Origin: Bacillota bacterium
GTDB lineage: Bacteria > Bacillota_I > Bacilli_A > RFN20 > CAG-288
DNA length: 64,000 nt
Direction of reading: 5' to 3'
Assembly: GCA_023459795.1 (NCBI GenBank)
Contig: JAEWSP010000003.1
Location: 25,515-89,514 of the forward strand
The first letter of the stretch is position 1, and each line of letters begins with the position of its first letter. Position numbers and translations under genes: made by a program. The notes under the pieces are model-generated. The model ran no database searches and was not told the origin of the DNA. It saw only the letters and a list, made by a program, of their open reading frames with translations. Of the stretch, positions 25,879-34,790 are shown in pieces.

Positions 25879-27243
25879 TCAGAGCTTTTCGTTTTCAAGG
25901 ATTCCGAGAATCCTTAAAGCAAGGTCGGCAGAAGCGGTATAGCCGTCCTGCAGGACAAAGCTCTCCTTGCCGTAGATGGTCTTGTTCTGGGGAAGAAGGT
26001 TGTTTCCGATGACTCCGCTATAGCCTTCTCCTTCCATCTCCAGCCCTCCGGAAAGCTCCCTGATCTCGGGAAGGAGGTCGTATCCGGGAAGGGAAGAGGA
26101 GGAAGGAAGGACATAAGTCTGGTAGGAGGAATATACCCCAGTCTTCAGAAAGAGGGAGACGGTATCGGACAGCTTGTCCGATACGGCGTAGGCCTGGTTT
26201 GTCTGGTACAGGTTTGCTTCCTCGAGATTGGAGGCGACTGCAACCTTGTAGAGCCCTGTATCGTTGATGCTATCCGCTACCTTGCGGAGATAGGAGACCT
26301 TGTCGGCTGTGGCCTCCGTATAAACGACAGCATCCTCCTTGCCTTCGGCAAGGGAGTATTCGGCAGGGTAGAGGACGAAATCGTAATTGCCGCTGGCAAG
26401 CGAGCTTCCGGCCGGGAAGACTTCGATCATGGTATAAGGGGAAGTCTTGTTGTTCCGGATAGTGACCCGTTTCCGGTTCTTCTCCTTGTCGGGAAGAGTC
26501 ACGAAGGAATAATCCAGGGACTGTTTCCCGGAAAGGGAGACCGGATAGATATCCTTCGGGCTAAGAGCACCGGAAGTCATCTCGCCGGTCGGATAAAGAA
26601 GATAGCTTCCAGCCGGAACGAAGTTGAAATCGATGAAGAACTGCTTTTCGCTGCTGTTGGTCCGGATGCTGGTCGAGGTGATGACGCCGTTGACGTCATA
26701 AAGGGAGAAATCCGTGCAGTCCTGGCCAAACCAGCTGCCAAGATCCGGAGTGACGACGTTGTTCGGTGTGATCTTGCAGGAAGAGAAGAAGACTTTGCTT
26801 CCCAGGGCCCGGACATCCCTAAGCGTCTCCTTGTTCGTCTTTCCTTCTTCCCCGGTACCGAAAGAGGAAAGGAGGGTTCTTGTCTCTCCTTCGCTCTTCC
26901 CGTTGAAGCGGAGATAGGAACCTTCCCCGTCTCCGGAAGACAGGCCGTTTGTCCCTAGGTCGACAAAGGCATACACCATCACCGCCAGAGAAAGGATAGC
27001 AATAGAAAGGGAAACAATGCCGAAGACTTTCTTTCCGGTCTGCTTCTTCTCCGGTTCGGTAGCAGGAGCAGGAGCAGGGGCGGAGTTCTTGGAATCGGTC
27101 GTAACATTGATATTCAGCGTCGGAGTCGACTGCTGCGGTCCCGTCGTAAAAGAAGCCCCGCCTGAATTGGGATCCGGCGTGACGACCTGCGGAGTGATGG
27201 AGTTGTCGTTTTCGATCTGCTTCTTTTTCTGGAACCAAGCCAT
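25879..27243 (-). CDS. Membrane-anchored extracytoplasmic protein of unknown function
   Basis: Not recognised. The 454-residue protein has a cytoplasmic N-terminus of about 70 residues rich in Pro, Thr, Ala and Glu, one membrane helix (about residues 73-93, FGIVSLSIAILSLAVMVYAFV) and a large outside domain of predicted beta character. The absence of a cleavable signal and the Lys-rich stretch before the helix place the C-terminus outside. It lies 32 bases after asnS, probably in the same transcript, a pattern of housekeeping genes followed by envelope genes of unknown role. Confidence 0.65.
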   Translation of the reverse strand: MAWFQKKKQIENDNSITPQVVTPDPNSGGASFTTGPQQSTPTLNINVTTDSKNSAPAPAPATEPEKKQTGKKVFGIVSLSIAILSLAVMVYAFVDLGTNGLSSGDGEGSYLRFNGKSEGETRTLLSSFGTGEEGKTNKETLRDVRALGSKVFFSSCKITPNNVVTPDLGSWFGQDCTDFSLYDVNGVITSTSIRTNSSEKQFFIDFNFVPAGSYLLYPTGEMTSGALSPKDIYPVSLSGKQSLDYSFVTLPDKEKNRKRVTIRNNKTSPYTMIEVFPAGSSLASGNYDFVLYPAEYSLAEGKEDAVVYTEATADKVSYLRKVADSINDTGLYKVAVASNLEEANLYQTNQAYAVSDKLSDTVSLFLKTGVYSSYQTYVLPSSSSLPGYDLLPEIRELSGGLEMEGEGYSGVIGNNLLPQNKTIYGKESFVLQDGYTASADLALRILGILENEKL

Positions 27244-27275
27244 GTTTCTATTTTAGCGGAAAAGAAAGGAATAGG

Positions 27276-28667
27276 CTAGAACATCATATCCTTGTAGCAG
27301 CGCGGATAAGGAAGGACATCCCGGATATTCTCGATGCCGGTGACAAGCATCACCAGACGTTCGAAGCCAAGGCCGAAGCCGGAATGCGGCTCGGAACCGT
27401 TCTTTCTCAAGTCGAGATACCACTGATAGGAAGGAATCGGCATCTTCAGTTCGTTCATACGGGTGAGAAGCTTTCCGTAGTCGGATTCTCTCTCGCTTCC
27501 TCCGCAGAGTTCGCCGATTCCGGGGACCAGAAGGTCGACAGCGCCGACGGTCTTGTTGTCCGGATTCTGCTTCATATAGAAAGCCTTGATCTCCTTTGGA
27601 TAGTTCCTAAGGAAGATCGGGCCCTTGAAGACCTGCTCCGTAAGATAACGTTCATGTTCGCTTCCGAGATCCAGTCCGAAGGAGATATCGCTGACCTCGA
27701 ACTTATGTCCGTTCTTGACGGCATCCTGCAGGATCTTGATGGCATCGGCATATTCGACATACGGGAAAGGCTTGGCGAGGAAGTCGGAAAGCCTCTTCTC
27801 GAGGCCCTTGTCGATCCACTTGTAGAAGAAAGCCATATCCTGGCTGCAGTCTTCCATCGTATGACGGACGACATACTTCAGGAAATCCTCTTCGATAGCG
27901 CAGAGATCATCCAGATGGGCCCAGGCAATCTCCGGTTCCACCATCCAGAATTCGGCGGCATGGCGAGTCGTGTTGGACTTCTCGGCACGGAAGGTCGGAC
28001 CGAAGGTATAGACCTTTCCGTAGGTCAAGGCAAACGGCTCGACATGGAGCTGTCCCGAAACGGTGAGATGGACATTCTCCTTGCCGAAGTATTCGGTAGG
28101 ATCCTTCTTGTCGGCTTCGGCATAGACGTCGAAGACCTGTCCTTCTCCTTCGCAGTCGTTGGCAGTCAGTTCCGGAGTATGGATCCAGTAGTACCCGTTC
28201 TTGTGGAAGTATTCATGGATGTAGTAAGCGAGGGTGGAACGGACACGGAAAACGGCATTGAAGGTATTCGTCTTCATTCTCCACTGCGGGAGAGTGCGGA
28301 GATAATCGAATCCCATCTTCTTCTTCTGAAGCGGATAATCCACAGCCACATCCCCTTCCAGCTTGATTTTGCTGTCATCGAGTTCGAAAGGCTGGTTGGC
28401 TTCCGGAGTATAGTGGACCTTACCGGTTGCAATGACGGATGCTCCCATGCGGAGAGCCTGGGCGGCCTTGTCGCCGTCTTGATAGACAACCTGAAGGTTA
28501 GCAAAGCAGGAACCGTCGTTGATGCTGAGGAATCCTACCTTCCCCATGAATCTGTTGGAACGGACGAATCCTCCGAAGGAGAGTTCCTTTCCTTCCAGTG
28601 CAGCGGTCTTTCCGCTCTTGATGGCCTCATAGAGGTCTTTGATCTCGTAAGTTTCCTTGATTTCCAT
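27276..28667 (-). CDS. asnS: Asparagine-tRNA ligase
   Basis: Class II aminoacyl-tRNA synthetase that charges tRNA(Asn). The 463 residues comprise an N-terminal OB anticodon-binding domain (GFVRSNRFMGKVGFLSINDG) and a catalytic core with motif 2 FRAEKSNTTRHAAEFWMVE and motif 3 GFGLGFERLVML. Sequence around ELTANDCEGEGQVF is typical of AsnRS rather than AspRS. It starts 11 bases after the tsaD stop. No T-box leader is present because the gene is internal to an operon. Confidence 0.97.
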   Translation of the reverse strand: MEIKETYEIKDLYEAIKSGKTAALEGKELSFGGFVRSNRFMGKVGFLSINDGSCFANLQVVYQDGDKAAQALRMGASVIATGKVHYTPEANQPFELDDSKIKLEGDVAVDYPLQKKKMGFDYLRTLPQWRMKTNTFNAVFRVRSTLAYYIHEYFHKNGYYWIHTPELTANDCEGEGQVFDVYAEADKKDPTEYFGKENVHLTVSGQLHVEPFALTYGKVYTFGPTFRAEKSNTTRHAAEFWMVEPEIAWAHLDDLCAIEEDFLKYVVRHTMEDCSQDMAFFYKWIDKGLEKRLSDFLAKPFPYVEYADAIKILQDAVKNGHKFEVSDISFGLDLGSEHERYLTEQVFKGPIFLRNYPKEIKAFYMKQNPDNKTVGAVDLLVPGIGELCGGSERESDYGKLLTRMNELKMPIPSYQWYLDLRKNGSEPHSGFGLGFERLVMLVTGIENIRDVLPYPRCYKDMMF

Positions 28668-28678
28668 AATCTATTTCC

Positions 28679-29785
28679 CTAGATCAGACTGATCAGATGT
28701 TTGTTGACCTTCTCCTGAAGAGCCTGCTCTTCCATCTTCTTCATCATATCGGAATTCGGTCCCTCTTTTTCGAGGTCGCGGTTCGGCTCTGTCGTATAGC
28801 TCATCGGAGAAGTGATTCCAAGCTGCAGCATATGATGCCCGACCATTGCGATCATGGCCGCATTATCCGTCGTGCACCAGAGCGGCGGGATGACGACAGC
28901 AATCTTCGGATAGGAAGCAAACTTCTTCTGCACTGCTTCCCGAAGATAGGAGTTTGCACTGACTCCGCCGCCGACAACAACCTGTTTCACGTTGTAGTCG
29001 ATAGCCGCCTGCAGCGTCTTGTCGAGAAGCTGGTCGACGAAGGCAACTTCCGTGCTTCTGGCATACTTCTTGACGACGGCATCCGGAAGCTTTCCGTTCT
29101 CGTCCTTCGGCTCCTTCTCGATCATTCGGACGAGATGGCTCTTCAGGCCGGAATAGGAGAAGTTGTATTTGCCGACTTTCGGGCGGGGAAGCGGGAACGT
29201 CTCGATTCCGGGTTCCCGGCTGATCTTGTCGATCATGACGCCGCCCGGATAAGGAAGGCCTAATTCCCTGGCGACCTTGTCGAAGGCTTCTCCGATAGCG
29301 TCATCCTCGGTTTCTCCGATGACCTTGAAGTCGAGGGGACGGCGGAGAAGGACAAGCTGGGTATTGCCTCCTGATGCGATCAGGGCAAGAAGAGGATAGT
29401 GGAAAGGCGCGGCGTATTCGTTAGCATAGATATGCCCGGCCAGATGATGGCAGGAGATGATCGGTACATCCAGATATTGGGCGATCGTCTTGGCAGCCAT
29501 GTTTCCGATCTGGAGTGCACCCGGAAGTCCCGGCCCTCCGGTAACGGCGACATGGGTGATCGTGTGGCAGTCGAATCCCTTCAGGGACAAGGCATAGCTG
29601 ACGACCTTCGTGATGTTCTGCAGGTGGAGACGGCTTGCCAGCTCCGGATAGACACCGCCGAAACGCTGGTGGTCCTTGATCTGGGTATTGACCGTATTCA
29701 CCAAAAGATCCGTTCCGTTCTTCAGGACGGCAATTGCGGTTTCATCGCAGCTGCTTTCGACCGATAGAATGACTTCATCTTTCAT
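28679..29785 (-). CDS. tsaD: tRNA N6-threonylcarbamoyladenosine transferase TsaD
   Basis: Transfers the threonylcarbamoyl group to A37 of ANN-reading tRNAs, with TsaB and TsaE as partners. The ASKHA-fold protein shows the N-terminal VESSCDETA motif, the metal-binding HHLAGH motif and GGVSANSYLR. The frame is open upstream, but ATG 29785 gives the standard N-terminus and has AGGAGA before it; it overlaps the rimI stop by 11 bases. Length is 368 residues, slightly long because of a C-terminal tail. All three other members of the set lie immediately upstream. Confidence 0.97.
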   Translation of the reverse strand: MKDEVILSVESSCDETAIAVLKNGTDLLVNTVNTQIKDHQRFGGVYPELASRLHLQNITKVVSYALSLKGFDCHTITHVAVTGGPGLPGALQIGNMAAKTIAQYLDVPIISCHHLAGHIYANEYAAPFHYPLLALIASGGNTQLVLLRRPLDFKVIGETEDDAIGEAFDKVARELGLPYPGGVMIDKISREPGIETFPLPRPKVGKYNFSYSGLKSHLVRMIEKEPKDENGKLPDAVVKKYARSTEVAFVDQLLDKTLQAAIDYNVKQVVVGGGVSANSYLREAVQKKFASYPKIAVVIPPLWCTTDNAAMIAMVGHHMLQLGITSPMSYTTEPNRDLEKEGPNSDMMKKMEEQALQEKVNKHLISLI

Positions 29786-30224
29786 AAGAGGAAATCTCCT
29801 TTCTAAGGCAATAGGCCGAATCGTTTCCGTAGAGGCCCTTCCGTTCCCGGTAGAAGACGAATCCGTCTTCCTGGTACAGCTTTCTTGCCTGGCCGTTCTT
29901 CGTACGGACTTCGAGGAACAGGGTCTTGACCCCGTTTTTCCGAAGTTCCTCTTCCCCGGCGCTGAGGAGAAGATAGCCGAGCCCCTTACCGGAATCTTCT
30001 GCAAGCACTGCAATCTCATCGACTTCGGCTTCCTCCCCCTCCAAGCGGAGAAGAAGATAGCCGTGGGCTGAGTCCTTTTCATCTGCCAGGACCAGAAGCC
30101 CTAGATTTTGGAAGAGAAGCCCGTCCGCAAGCTCCGCCATCGTAAGGGAGGAATCCTCGATTCTCTCCTTCGACAGGGCAAGGACAAAGGCAAGATCCTC
30201 TTCTTTGCCGTGACGGACAATCAT
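29775..30224 (-). CDS. rimI: RimI-like GNAT N-acetyltransferase
   Basis: A 149-residue GNAT-fold acetyltransferase. The acetyl-CoA loop is EDSGKGLGYLLL (Q/RxxGxG/A type) and the end holds LEVRTKNGQARKLYQEDGF, the pattern of RimI, which acetylates the N-terminus of ribosomal protein S18 in E. coli. The tsaB-rimI-tsaD order is widespread and supports the name. It overlaps tsaB by 4 bases and tsaD by 11. The real substrate in this organism is not known. Confidence 0.88.
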   Translation of the reverse strand: MIVRHGKEEDLAFVLALSKERIEDSSLTMAELADGLLFQNLGLLVLADEKDSAHGYLLLRLEGEEAEVDEIAVLAEDSGKGLGYLLLSAGEEELRKNGVKTLFLEVRTKNGQARKLYQEDGFVFYRERKGLYGNDSAYCLRKEISSYER

Positions 30225-30835
30225 ATAGCCTGGATATAGCGGGGAAGATAGGTATCGATCGATTTGGAGAAGTCTTCAAACTCCTCCTTCTTGTCGATCA
30301 TCCTCTCCAGGACGTCGATCTCCTCGAAAGGATAATCCTTCAAGGTAGCCTTGGCTTCCAGATCCTTCTTCTCGACGACAACCTTGGTTCCGGATGGAAT
30401 GCTTTCCTTGACTCTCGTCTTGTCTACCTTCTCATAACGGTAGTTTCCGTTCTCGACAACGCCAAGATATAGGTTTCCCCGGCGGTCGGAAAGAGCGGCA
30501 TAGCCGTCCTTCTCACCGGCAAGGAAAAGCTTCAGGGTCTCGATTCCGAAGCAGGAGATAGTCGGATCGATTCCGTAGATCGTCCTCGGAATCGTAAGTC
30601 CCAGACGGATACCGGTATTGGAACCGGGTCCGAGAAGGCAGTAGAAATCCGTGACATCCTTAAGGGCAAGACCGCAGGAGGAGAGAAGTTCTCCGATCCC
30701 GAGGTTCGTTCTTTCCAGAGCGGATTTGGCGCTTCCTAAATCCAGGCATTTCTTTTCCTTGCCGAAAAGAACGCCCGCTTCCAGTTCCTTGGTAGCCGTA
30801 TCGAGGAACAGAAGAACTTTTTTCTTATCGCTCAT
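30221..30835 (-). CDS. tsaB: tRNA threonylcarbamoyladenosine biosynthesis protein TsaB
   Basis: Inactive ASKHA paralogue that dimerises with TsaD in t6A synthesis. Family motifs include FLDTATKELEAG at the N-terminus and LLGPGSNTGIRLGLTIPR. ATG 30835 is chosen because it gives the normal N-terminus; the longer frame adds 13 basic residues that lie inside tsaE. Length is 204 residues, at the short end of the family. The gene overlaps tsaE by 11 bases and rimI by 4. Confidence 0.93.
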   Translation of the reverse strand: MSDKKKVLLFLDTATKELEAGVLFGKEKKCLDLGSAKSALERTNLGIGELLSSCGLALKDVTDFYCLLGPGSNTGIRLGLTIPRTIYGIDPTISCFGIETLKLFLAGEKDGYAALSDRRGNLYLGVVENGNYRYEKVDKTRVKESIPSGTKVVVEKKDLEAKATLKDYPFEEIDVLERMIDKKEEFEDFSKSIDTYLPRYIQAI

Positions 30836-31265
30836 CTTGGATAGTGACCTTTCTCTCCTTCTCGCTGAGAACATCGATCTTCACCCGGATCACCGGATGG
30901 TAGCCGAGAATTTCACTACCGCCATACATCGGCCATTCGATGTAGGTGACAATCTTCGGATCGCCCAGGACTTCATCCAGTCCCAGGTCCTTTCTCTCCT
31001 CATCCGCTGTCTCCAGCCTGTAGCAGTCGACATGGTAGAGGGAGAGCTTCGATCCCTTGTAGACCTTGATCAGATCGAAAGTCGGAGAATTGATGATCTT
31101 CTGGATGCCGAGAGCTTCTCCGAGTCCTTTGGCAAAAGCAGTCTTACCGGCACCAAGGGGTCCTTCCGCTAGAAGAACCTCTCCGCCTTTGAAGGAAGAG
31201 CCCAGATCGAAAGCAATCTTCCTTGTTTCTTCCGGACTTTCCGTCTTGTATTCCTTGTTTTCCAT
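30825..31265 (-). CDS. tsaE: tRNA threonylcarbamoyladenosine biosynthesis ATPase TsaE
   Basis: Small P-loop ATPase that drives the TsaBD cycle. The 146 residues carry Walker A EGPLGAGKTAFAKGL, the switch-like region SPTFDLIKVY and YHVDCYRLE, then EWP, all conserved in TsaE. It is the first of four overlapping translation-apparatus genes (tsaE, tsaB, rimI, tsaD) and starts 8 bases after the stop of an uncharacterised membrane protein. Confidence 0.96.
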   Translation of the reverse strand: MENKEYKTESPEETRKIAFDLGSSFKGGEVLLAEGPLGAGKTAFAKGLGEALGIQKIINSPTFDLIKVYKGSKLSLYHVDCYRLETADEERKDLGLDEVLGDPKIVTYIEWPMYGGSEILGYHPVIRVKIDVLSEKERKVTIQDER

Positions 31266-31273
31266 GAAATGGT

Positions 31274-32686
31274 TTACTTCTTTCTGATCTCCGCAACGGC
31301 ATCCACGAAGGCAAAGCAGGATTCCAGGCTTCTGCGGAAGGAGTCATAGACCCCGATATGGTTCAGCTGCTTCATCGGCAGACTCATCAGGTTGTCGCCG
31401 GCATTGAGAGCGATCTTGGTTCCATAGGAGTTGAGGGAGAGGAAACCGCTGTTGATAGTCGAATCCGGTTCGAATCCGTTCAGGATCTTGATCGTATCGG
31501 CAGTGAAGAAAGCACCGGAGTAAGAAATATCGGCAGCATATACGAGGATGTTGGAGCGGAGTCCGGAGACGTGGATAGGCTGATAGGAATTGACATAATC
31601 CGGAACAACCGTGTTCTCCTTGTCTCCCATGAAGACGATGATGATAGATTCCTGGGAAGAGACCGTATATCCGTAAGCGAAGTACTTTCCGAAGAGTCCG
31701 GAGCTGGTTCTTGTCGGAGCATTCTTCTGGGCCTTGGCTTCATCCTTGGCTCTCTTCTCGGTAGAATTCTTGGCACTGCCGACTTCGGCAGCAACATCCA
31801 GGTCAATCATCGTCATATCCTTGGTCTGGATGTCCTGGGTCTGGCTGACCGTAGCCGAGATCGGGGAAGGGACATATTTCGTACCGTCCGTACGGAGGAA
31901 ATCCTCCGGCTTCTTGTTCGCTTCGACAAAGGTTCTGGAAGGAATGCTGACGGCAACCTCAGCACTTTGGAAATCCAGTCCGTTCCTCTTTCCGGCCACA
32001 AGGGCGCGGGAATCGATGGAGTTGATGGTGGAAAAGTAATGGGCTTCGACAATCTTGGAATCTTCGATCTTGCCTTCCGGGGCAAGAGCAAGATCCGTGA
32101 TGTTCAGTCCGGCAAGGGCATATCCCATCGTCGTATCTTCGTACTGGCAGAGATATTCGCCCATGACCTTGGTACGCTTCTTGTTGAAGATGTTGCTGAC
32201 GACAAAGGAAGCGATGAAGACAGCGAAGACAATTCCGAGGGTGGTATAGAAAGCCCAGGTCGGAGCCTTCAAGGACCAGACCAGGATTACGGCGCCGACA
32301 CCAAGGAAGAGGACAACCATCGTCATGATATCGGCGATATGGGGTCCCTTAAGCTTTCCCTGGAAGATCTTCCGGAGGCGTTCCACGTCTTCATCGATGG
32401 TCCTGGATCCGTCGTTTTCATAAGAAATCGGACGGAAATAGGCATTTTCGATAGGTTCTGCTTTCTGCTCTTCGGAATAAGTTCCGTCCAAAGCATCGGC
32501 AGCCTTCTTCTCTTCCGGTATTGCTTCCGGAGCCTCTTGCGGCTTTGCTTCCGGATCGGCAGCAGGAGCTTTCTTATCCTCTTCGGCTATGTCCTTCTTT
32601 TCTTCCGGAAGGACTTCTTTCTTCTCCGTTTCCGTTGTGGCTTCTTCTCTTTCCGGAGCGGATTCTTCTTTGATTTCGTTTTCCAT
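31274..32686 (-). CDS. Two-helix membrane protein with acidic N-terminus
   Basis: A 470-residue protein with about 85 residues rich in Glu, Lys, Ala and Pro, then two close helices (about 121-141 and 147-168), then a C-terminal domain of about 290 residues on the same side as the N-terminus, presumably cytoplasmic. The stretches DSRALVAGKRNGLDFQSAEV and SGLFGKYFAY recall DUF3137 proteins, but I am not sure of this. The strong Shine-Dalgarno GGAGG precedes the ATG. It heads the operon tsaE-tsaB-rimI-tsaD-asnS. Confidence 0.65.
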   Translation of the reverse strand: MENEIKEESAPEREEATTETEKKEVLPEEKKDIAEEDKKAPAADPEAKPQEAPEAIPEEKKAADALDGTYSEEQKAEPIENAYFRPISYENDGSRTIDEDVERLRKIFQGKLKGPHIADIMTMVVLFLGVGAVILVWSLKAPTWAFYTTLGIVFAVFIASFVVSNIFNKKRTKVMGEYLCQYEDTTMGYALAGLNITDLALAPEGKIEDSKIVEAHYFSTINSIDSRALVAGKRNGLDFQSAEVAVSIPSRTFVEANKKPEDFLRTDGTKYVPSPISATVSQTQDIQTKDMTMIDLDVAAEVGSAKNSTEKRAKDEAKAQKNAPTRTSSGLFGKYFAYGYTVSSQESIIIVFMGDKENTVVPDYVNSYQPIHVSGLRSNILVYAADISYSGAFFTADTIKILNGFEPDSTINSGFLSLNSYGTKIALNAGDNLMSLPMKQLNHIGVYDSFRRSLESCFAFVDAVAEIRKK

Positions 32687-32714
32687 TCTTAAAAACCTCC
32701 ATGCAGTCTATAAA

Positions 32715-32723
32715 ATTATAGCA
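32715..32723 (-). promoter_or_regulatory. Extended -10 promoter of the tsa-asnS operon
   Basis: On the minus strand TGCTATAAT (32723-32715) is a perfect -10 with the TGn extension, about 30 bases before the ATG at 32686. No clear -35 is seen. Confidence 0.65.
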
Positions 32724-32751
32724 AAAAGAAGCCCTATTAAATAGAAAACCG

Positions 32752-32786
32752 AAAAGGAAAAGCCTCCCGGCCGGAGGGTCGGGAGG
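32752..32786 (-). terminator. Terminator of the 269-residue membrane-protein gene
   Basis: CCTCCCG at 32763-32769 pairs with CGGGAGG at 32780-32786; further G+C pairing is possible in the loop. Read on the minus strand it is followed by CTTTTCCTTTT. Confidence 0.7.
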
Positions 32787-32806
32787 TCAATATTCGACTG
32801 GGGATG

Positions 32807-33616
32807 CTAGAAGGAGTAAGGAATGTTCAGTCCGTGCTGGATAGCAGCAAGGGCGAAGAGCAGGAAGGCAAGGAAGAGAAGAACGGAACTGCCGGTATAG
32901 GCCCAGGCCTTTTTCTTGCCGGAGATCCGGACAACGACGGAAGCGTCCACTAAGACGCAGCCGACGATGACAAGCCACATAGCGTCCTTCGTAACGGAGA
33001 TTGTCGTTGCAAGGAGACGGTAGTTGCAGACAAGAACCCAAGGAGCAATTCCCTGGAAGGCATATCCGATATTCTTGACAGCAGCATTAGGCTTAGCAAT
33101 GGAGAGGATGGCGAAGGCTAAGGAGACGGCGCCAAGGATTCCGGCCATTACATATCCGAGATAGCCCCAAACCGGTCCGGAGAGGTCATTCGTGAGGACA
33201 ACCGGTCTCATCAGCACGACACCGTAGAGGACAAACAGGCCGAGGAAGGAGAAGTAGAGTGTAAAGTTATGGATTTTTTCGAAGGTAGCTTCCTTCTTGG
33301 CGTTTCCGGAAAAAGCAATCCGGTAGCAGAAAGAGGCAATCCCATCGAGGAGCAGAACGAAGAAGAAGAGGAAAACCAGAACCATTCCGAAGACACCGAT
33401 GCCTCCGTTGTCCGGATCAGCAACATAGAGATTGGTCTTGAAAAGATACCCTGTAAGTCCTGCACCGACGGCAAGGGCAAGAAGGTAGAAGAGATGGAGA
33501 AGGGTATTGACGATTCCTTCCTTCGTGTCGACTTCCGGAACTTCTTTGGCATTCTGCTTATTCATCAGCTGCTTCTGGTAGAAGTCGAAGTCGCTTGGAT
33601 TGAAATTGTCTTCCAT
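32807..33616 (-). CDS. Polytopic membrane protein of unknown function
   Basis: Not recognised. The 269-residue protein has about 40 polar N-terminal residues and then some seven hydrophobic segments, with a basic loop (SGKKKAW) before the last. No transport or enzyme motif is visible. It is a single-gene unit, with GGAGGA before the ATG, a TATAAT on the minus strand at 33672-33667 and a terminator after the stop. Confidence 0.6.
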   Translation of the reverse strand: MEDNFNPSDFDFYQKQLMNKQNAKEVPEVDTKEGIVNTLLHLFYLLALAVGAGLTGYLFKTNLYVADPDNGGIGVFGMVLVFLFFFVLLLDGIASFCYRIAFSGNAKKEATFEKIHNFTLYFSFLGLFVLYGVVLMRPVVLTNDLSGPVWGYLGYVMAGILGAVSLAFAILSIAKPNAAVKNIGYAFQGIAPWVLVCNYRLLATTISVTKDAMWLVIVGCVLVDASVVVRISGKKKAWAYTGSSVLLFLAFLLFALAAIQHGLNIPYSF

Positions 33617-33666
33617 AGGTTCATCCTCCGATAGAAAAATATATCGCCCTAAAAAGGCTCTTGTTT

Positions 33667-33672
33667 ATTATA
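33667..33672 (-). promoter_or_regulatory. -10 element for the 269-residue membrane protein
   Basis: A perfect TATAAT on the minus strand, about 50 bases upstream of the start, in an A+T-rich spacer. No -35 could be assigned. Confidence 0.45.
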
Positions 33673-33780
33673 GTAGAAAATGAATGGAAAGAAAGACTTT
33701 TCTTGAAACTACCTTTCTAAAAACCGCATTAGTAAAGCATTGCCGGCATTTCCGACTAGAAAGTTTACGAAAGGGCAAAG

Positions 33781-33829
33781 AAAGAGGAGCTTCCAGAAGA
33801 CCAAAGCTGGTTTCCGGAAGCTCCTCTTT
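33781..33829 (-). terminator. Terminator of the yhaM operon
   Basis: A 14-bp perfect stem, AAAGAGGAGCTTCC at 33781-33794 with GGAAGCTCCTCTTT at 33816-33829, begins two bases past the yhaM stop. It is followed on the minus strand by TCTTT. Confidence 0.85.
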
Positions 33830-33830
33830 T

Positions 33831-34790
33831 CTACTTCTTGGAATTATCGGCAAGTTCTTCGAAGGTGTGCGGCTTGAAGAAGTTCGTCCCCTCCATGGAG
33901 AGGATCTTCCCCGTGAAGGCGCCGGCATCCGTATTCTCGTAGTTGGTCCGGAGGATCTCCATCTTGGCATCGAGATCATCGAGGGCATGGAGGACATAGG
34001 CTTCGGCGGTCATCGGGACCTTGGCAGAGCCGAATTCCGGCTTGCCGTGGTGGGCGAGGATCATATGGGTAAGGACATCGAGCTTTTCCGGATCGACTCC
34101 CATCGCCTTTCCCTTCTCATAGACCATCATCGCACCAAGCGTGATATGGCCGAGCAGGTTTCCTTCGTCCGTATAGCAGGTACCCTTGGCACCGCTAAGC
34201 TCCTTCGTCTTTCCTATATCATGGAGAAGGGAACCGCTGATGAGGTAATCCCGGTTCAGATAAGGATAGTGTTCCTGGATGCTCTTTGCCATGCTGCAGA
34301 TGGAGAGAGAATGGTAAAGCAGTCCTCCGTAATAGGCGTGGTGGATAGTAACGGCGGCCGGGTAGGTCGTAAAGGCTTCCATGTTCTCCGTAAGGAGAGT
34401 CGTGGTCAGGTTCTTGAGTTCCGGATCCTGAATCTCTTCGATGTCGGCCATAAGCTCCTTCTTCATGGTCTCGACCGGGACAGGAGCAGTCGGTACGTAC
34501 TTGCTCATATCGACACTGGCTTCATCCACTTCCTCGAGGCTGTTGACCTTTAGCTGCGGATGTCCCCGGTACATGCTGTCCACGCCGTCGATTTCGACTA
34601 AAGCGCCAGGCTGGGCGACCTGGAGATCTTCCTCCGTGATGGTCCACATCTTGGCATCGATGAATCCGGAGGCATCCTGCAGAGTCAGGGACAGGTAGTT
34701 CGCTCCTTTGATAGAAGTCGCTTTTGTCGCCTGCTTGACCATGAAGATCCCGTGTACCGGGTTATCGTCATGCATTAAATCCTTGATCAT
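33831..34790 (-). CDS. yhaM: YhaM-family 3'-5' exoribonuclease
   Basis: A 319-residue protein with an N-terminal OB fold (about 1-95) and a C-terminal HD domain with HHAYYGGLLYHSLS, GSLLHDIGK and MILAHHG. This combination is that of YhaM/CBF1, a metal-dependent 3'-5' exonuclease for RNA and single-stranded DNA in Gram-positives. ATG 34790 has the strong Shine-Dalgarno AAGGAAGGA 9-10 bases upstream and overlaps the end of recX by 23 bases. With rny it gives the window two RNA-decay enzymes. Confidence 0.93.
   Translation of the reverse strand: MIKDLMHDDNPVHGIFMVKQATKATSIKGANYLSLTLQDASGFIDAKMWTITEEDLQVAQPGALVEIDGVDSMYRGHPQLKVNSLEEVDEASVDMSKYVPTAPVPVETMKKELMADIEEIQDPELKNLTTTLLTENMEAFTTYPAAVTIHHAYYGGLLYHSLSICSMAKSIQEHYPYLNRDYLISGSLLHDIGKTKELSGAKGTCYTDEGNLLGHITLGAMMVYEKGKAMGVDPEKLDVLTHMILAHHGKPEFGSAKVPMTAEAYVLHALDDLDAKMEILRTNYENTDAGAFTGKILSMEGTNFFKPHTFEELADNSKK

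Noticed and set aside
31358..32692. A 444-codon plus-strand frame opposite the 470-residue membrane protein
   Set aside because: It lacks ribosome-binding and promoter signals, and the minus-strand frame has clear helices, a Shine-Dalgarno and operon context.
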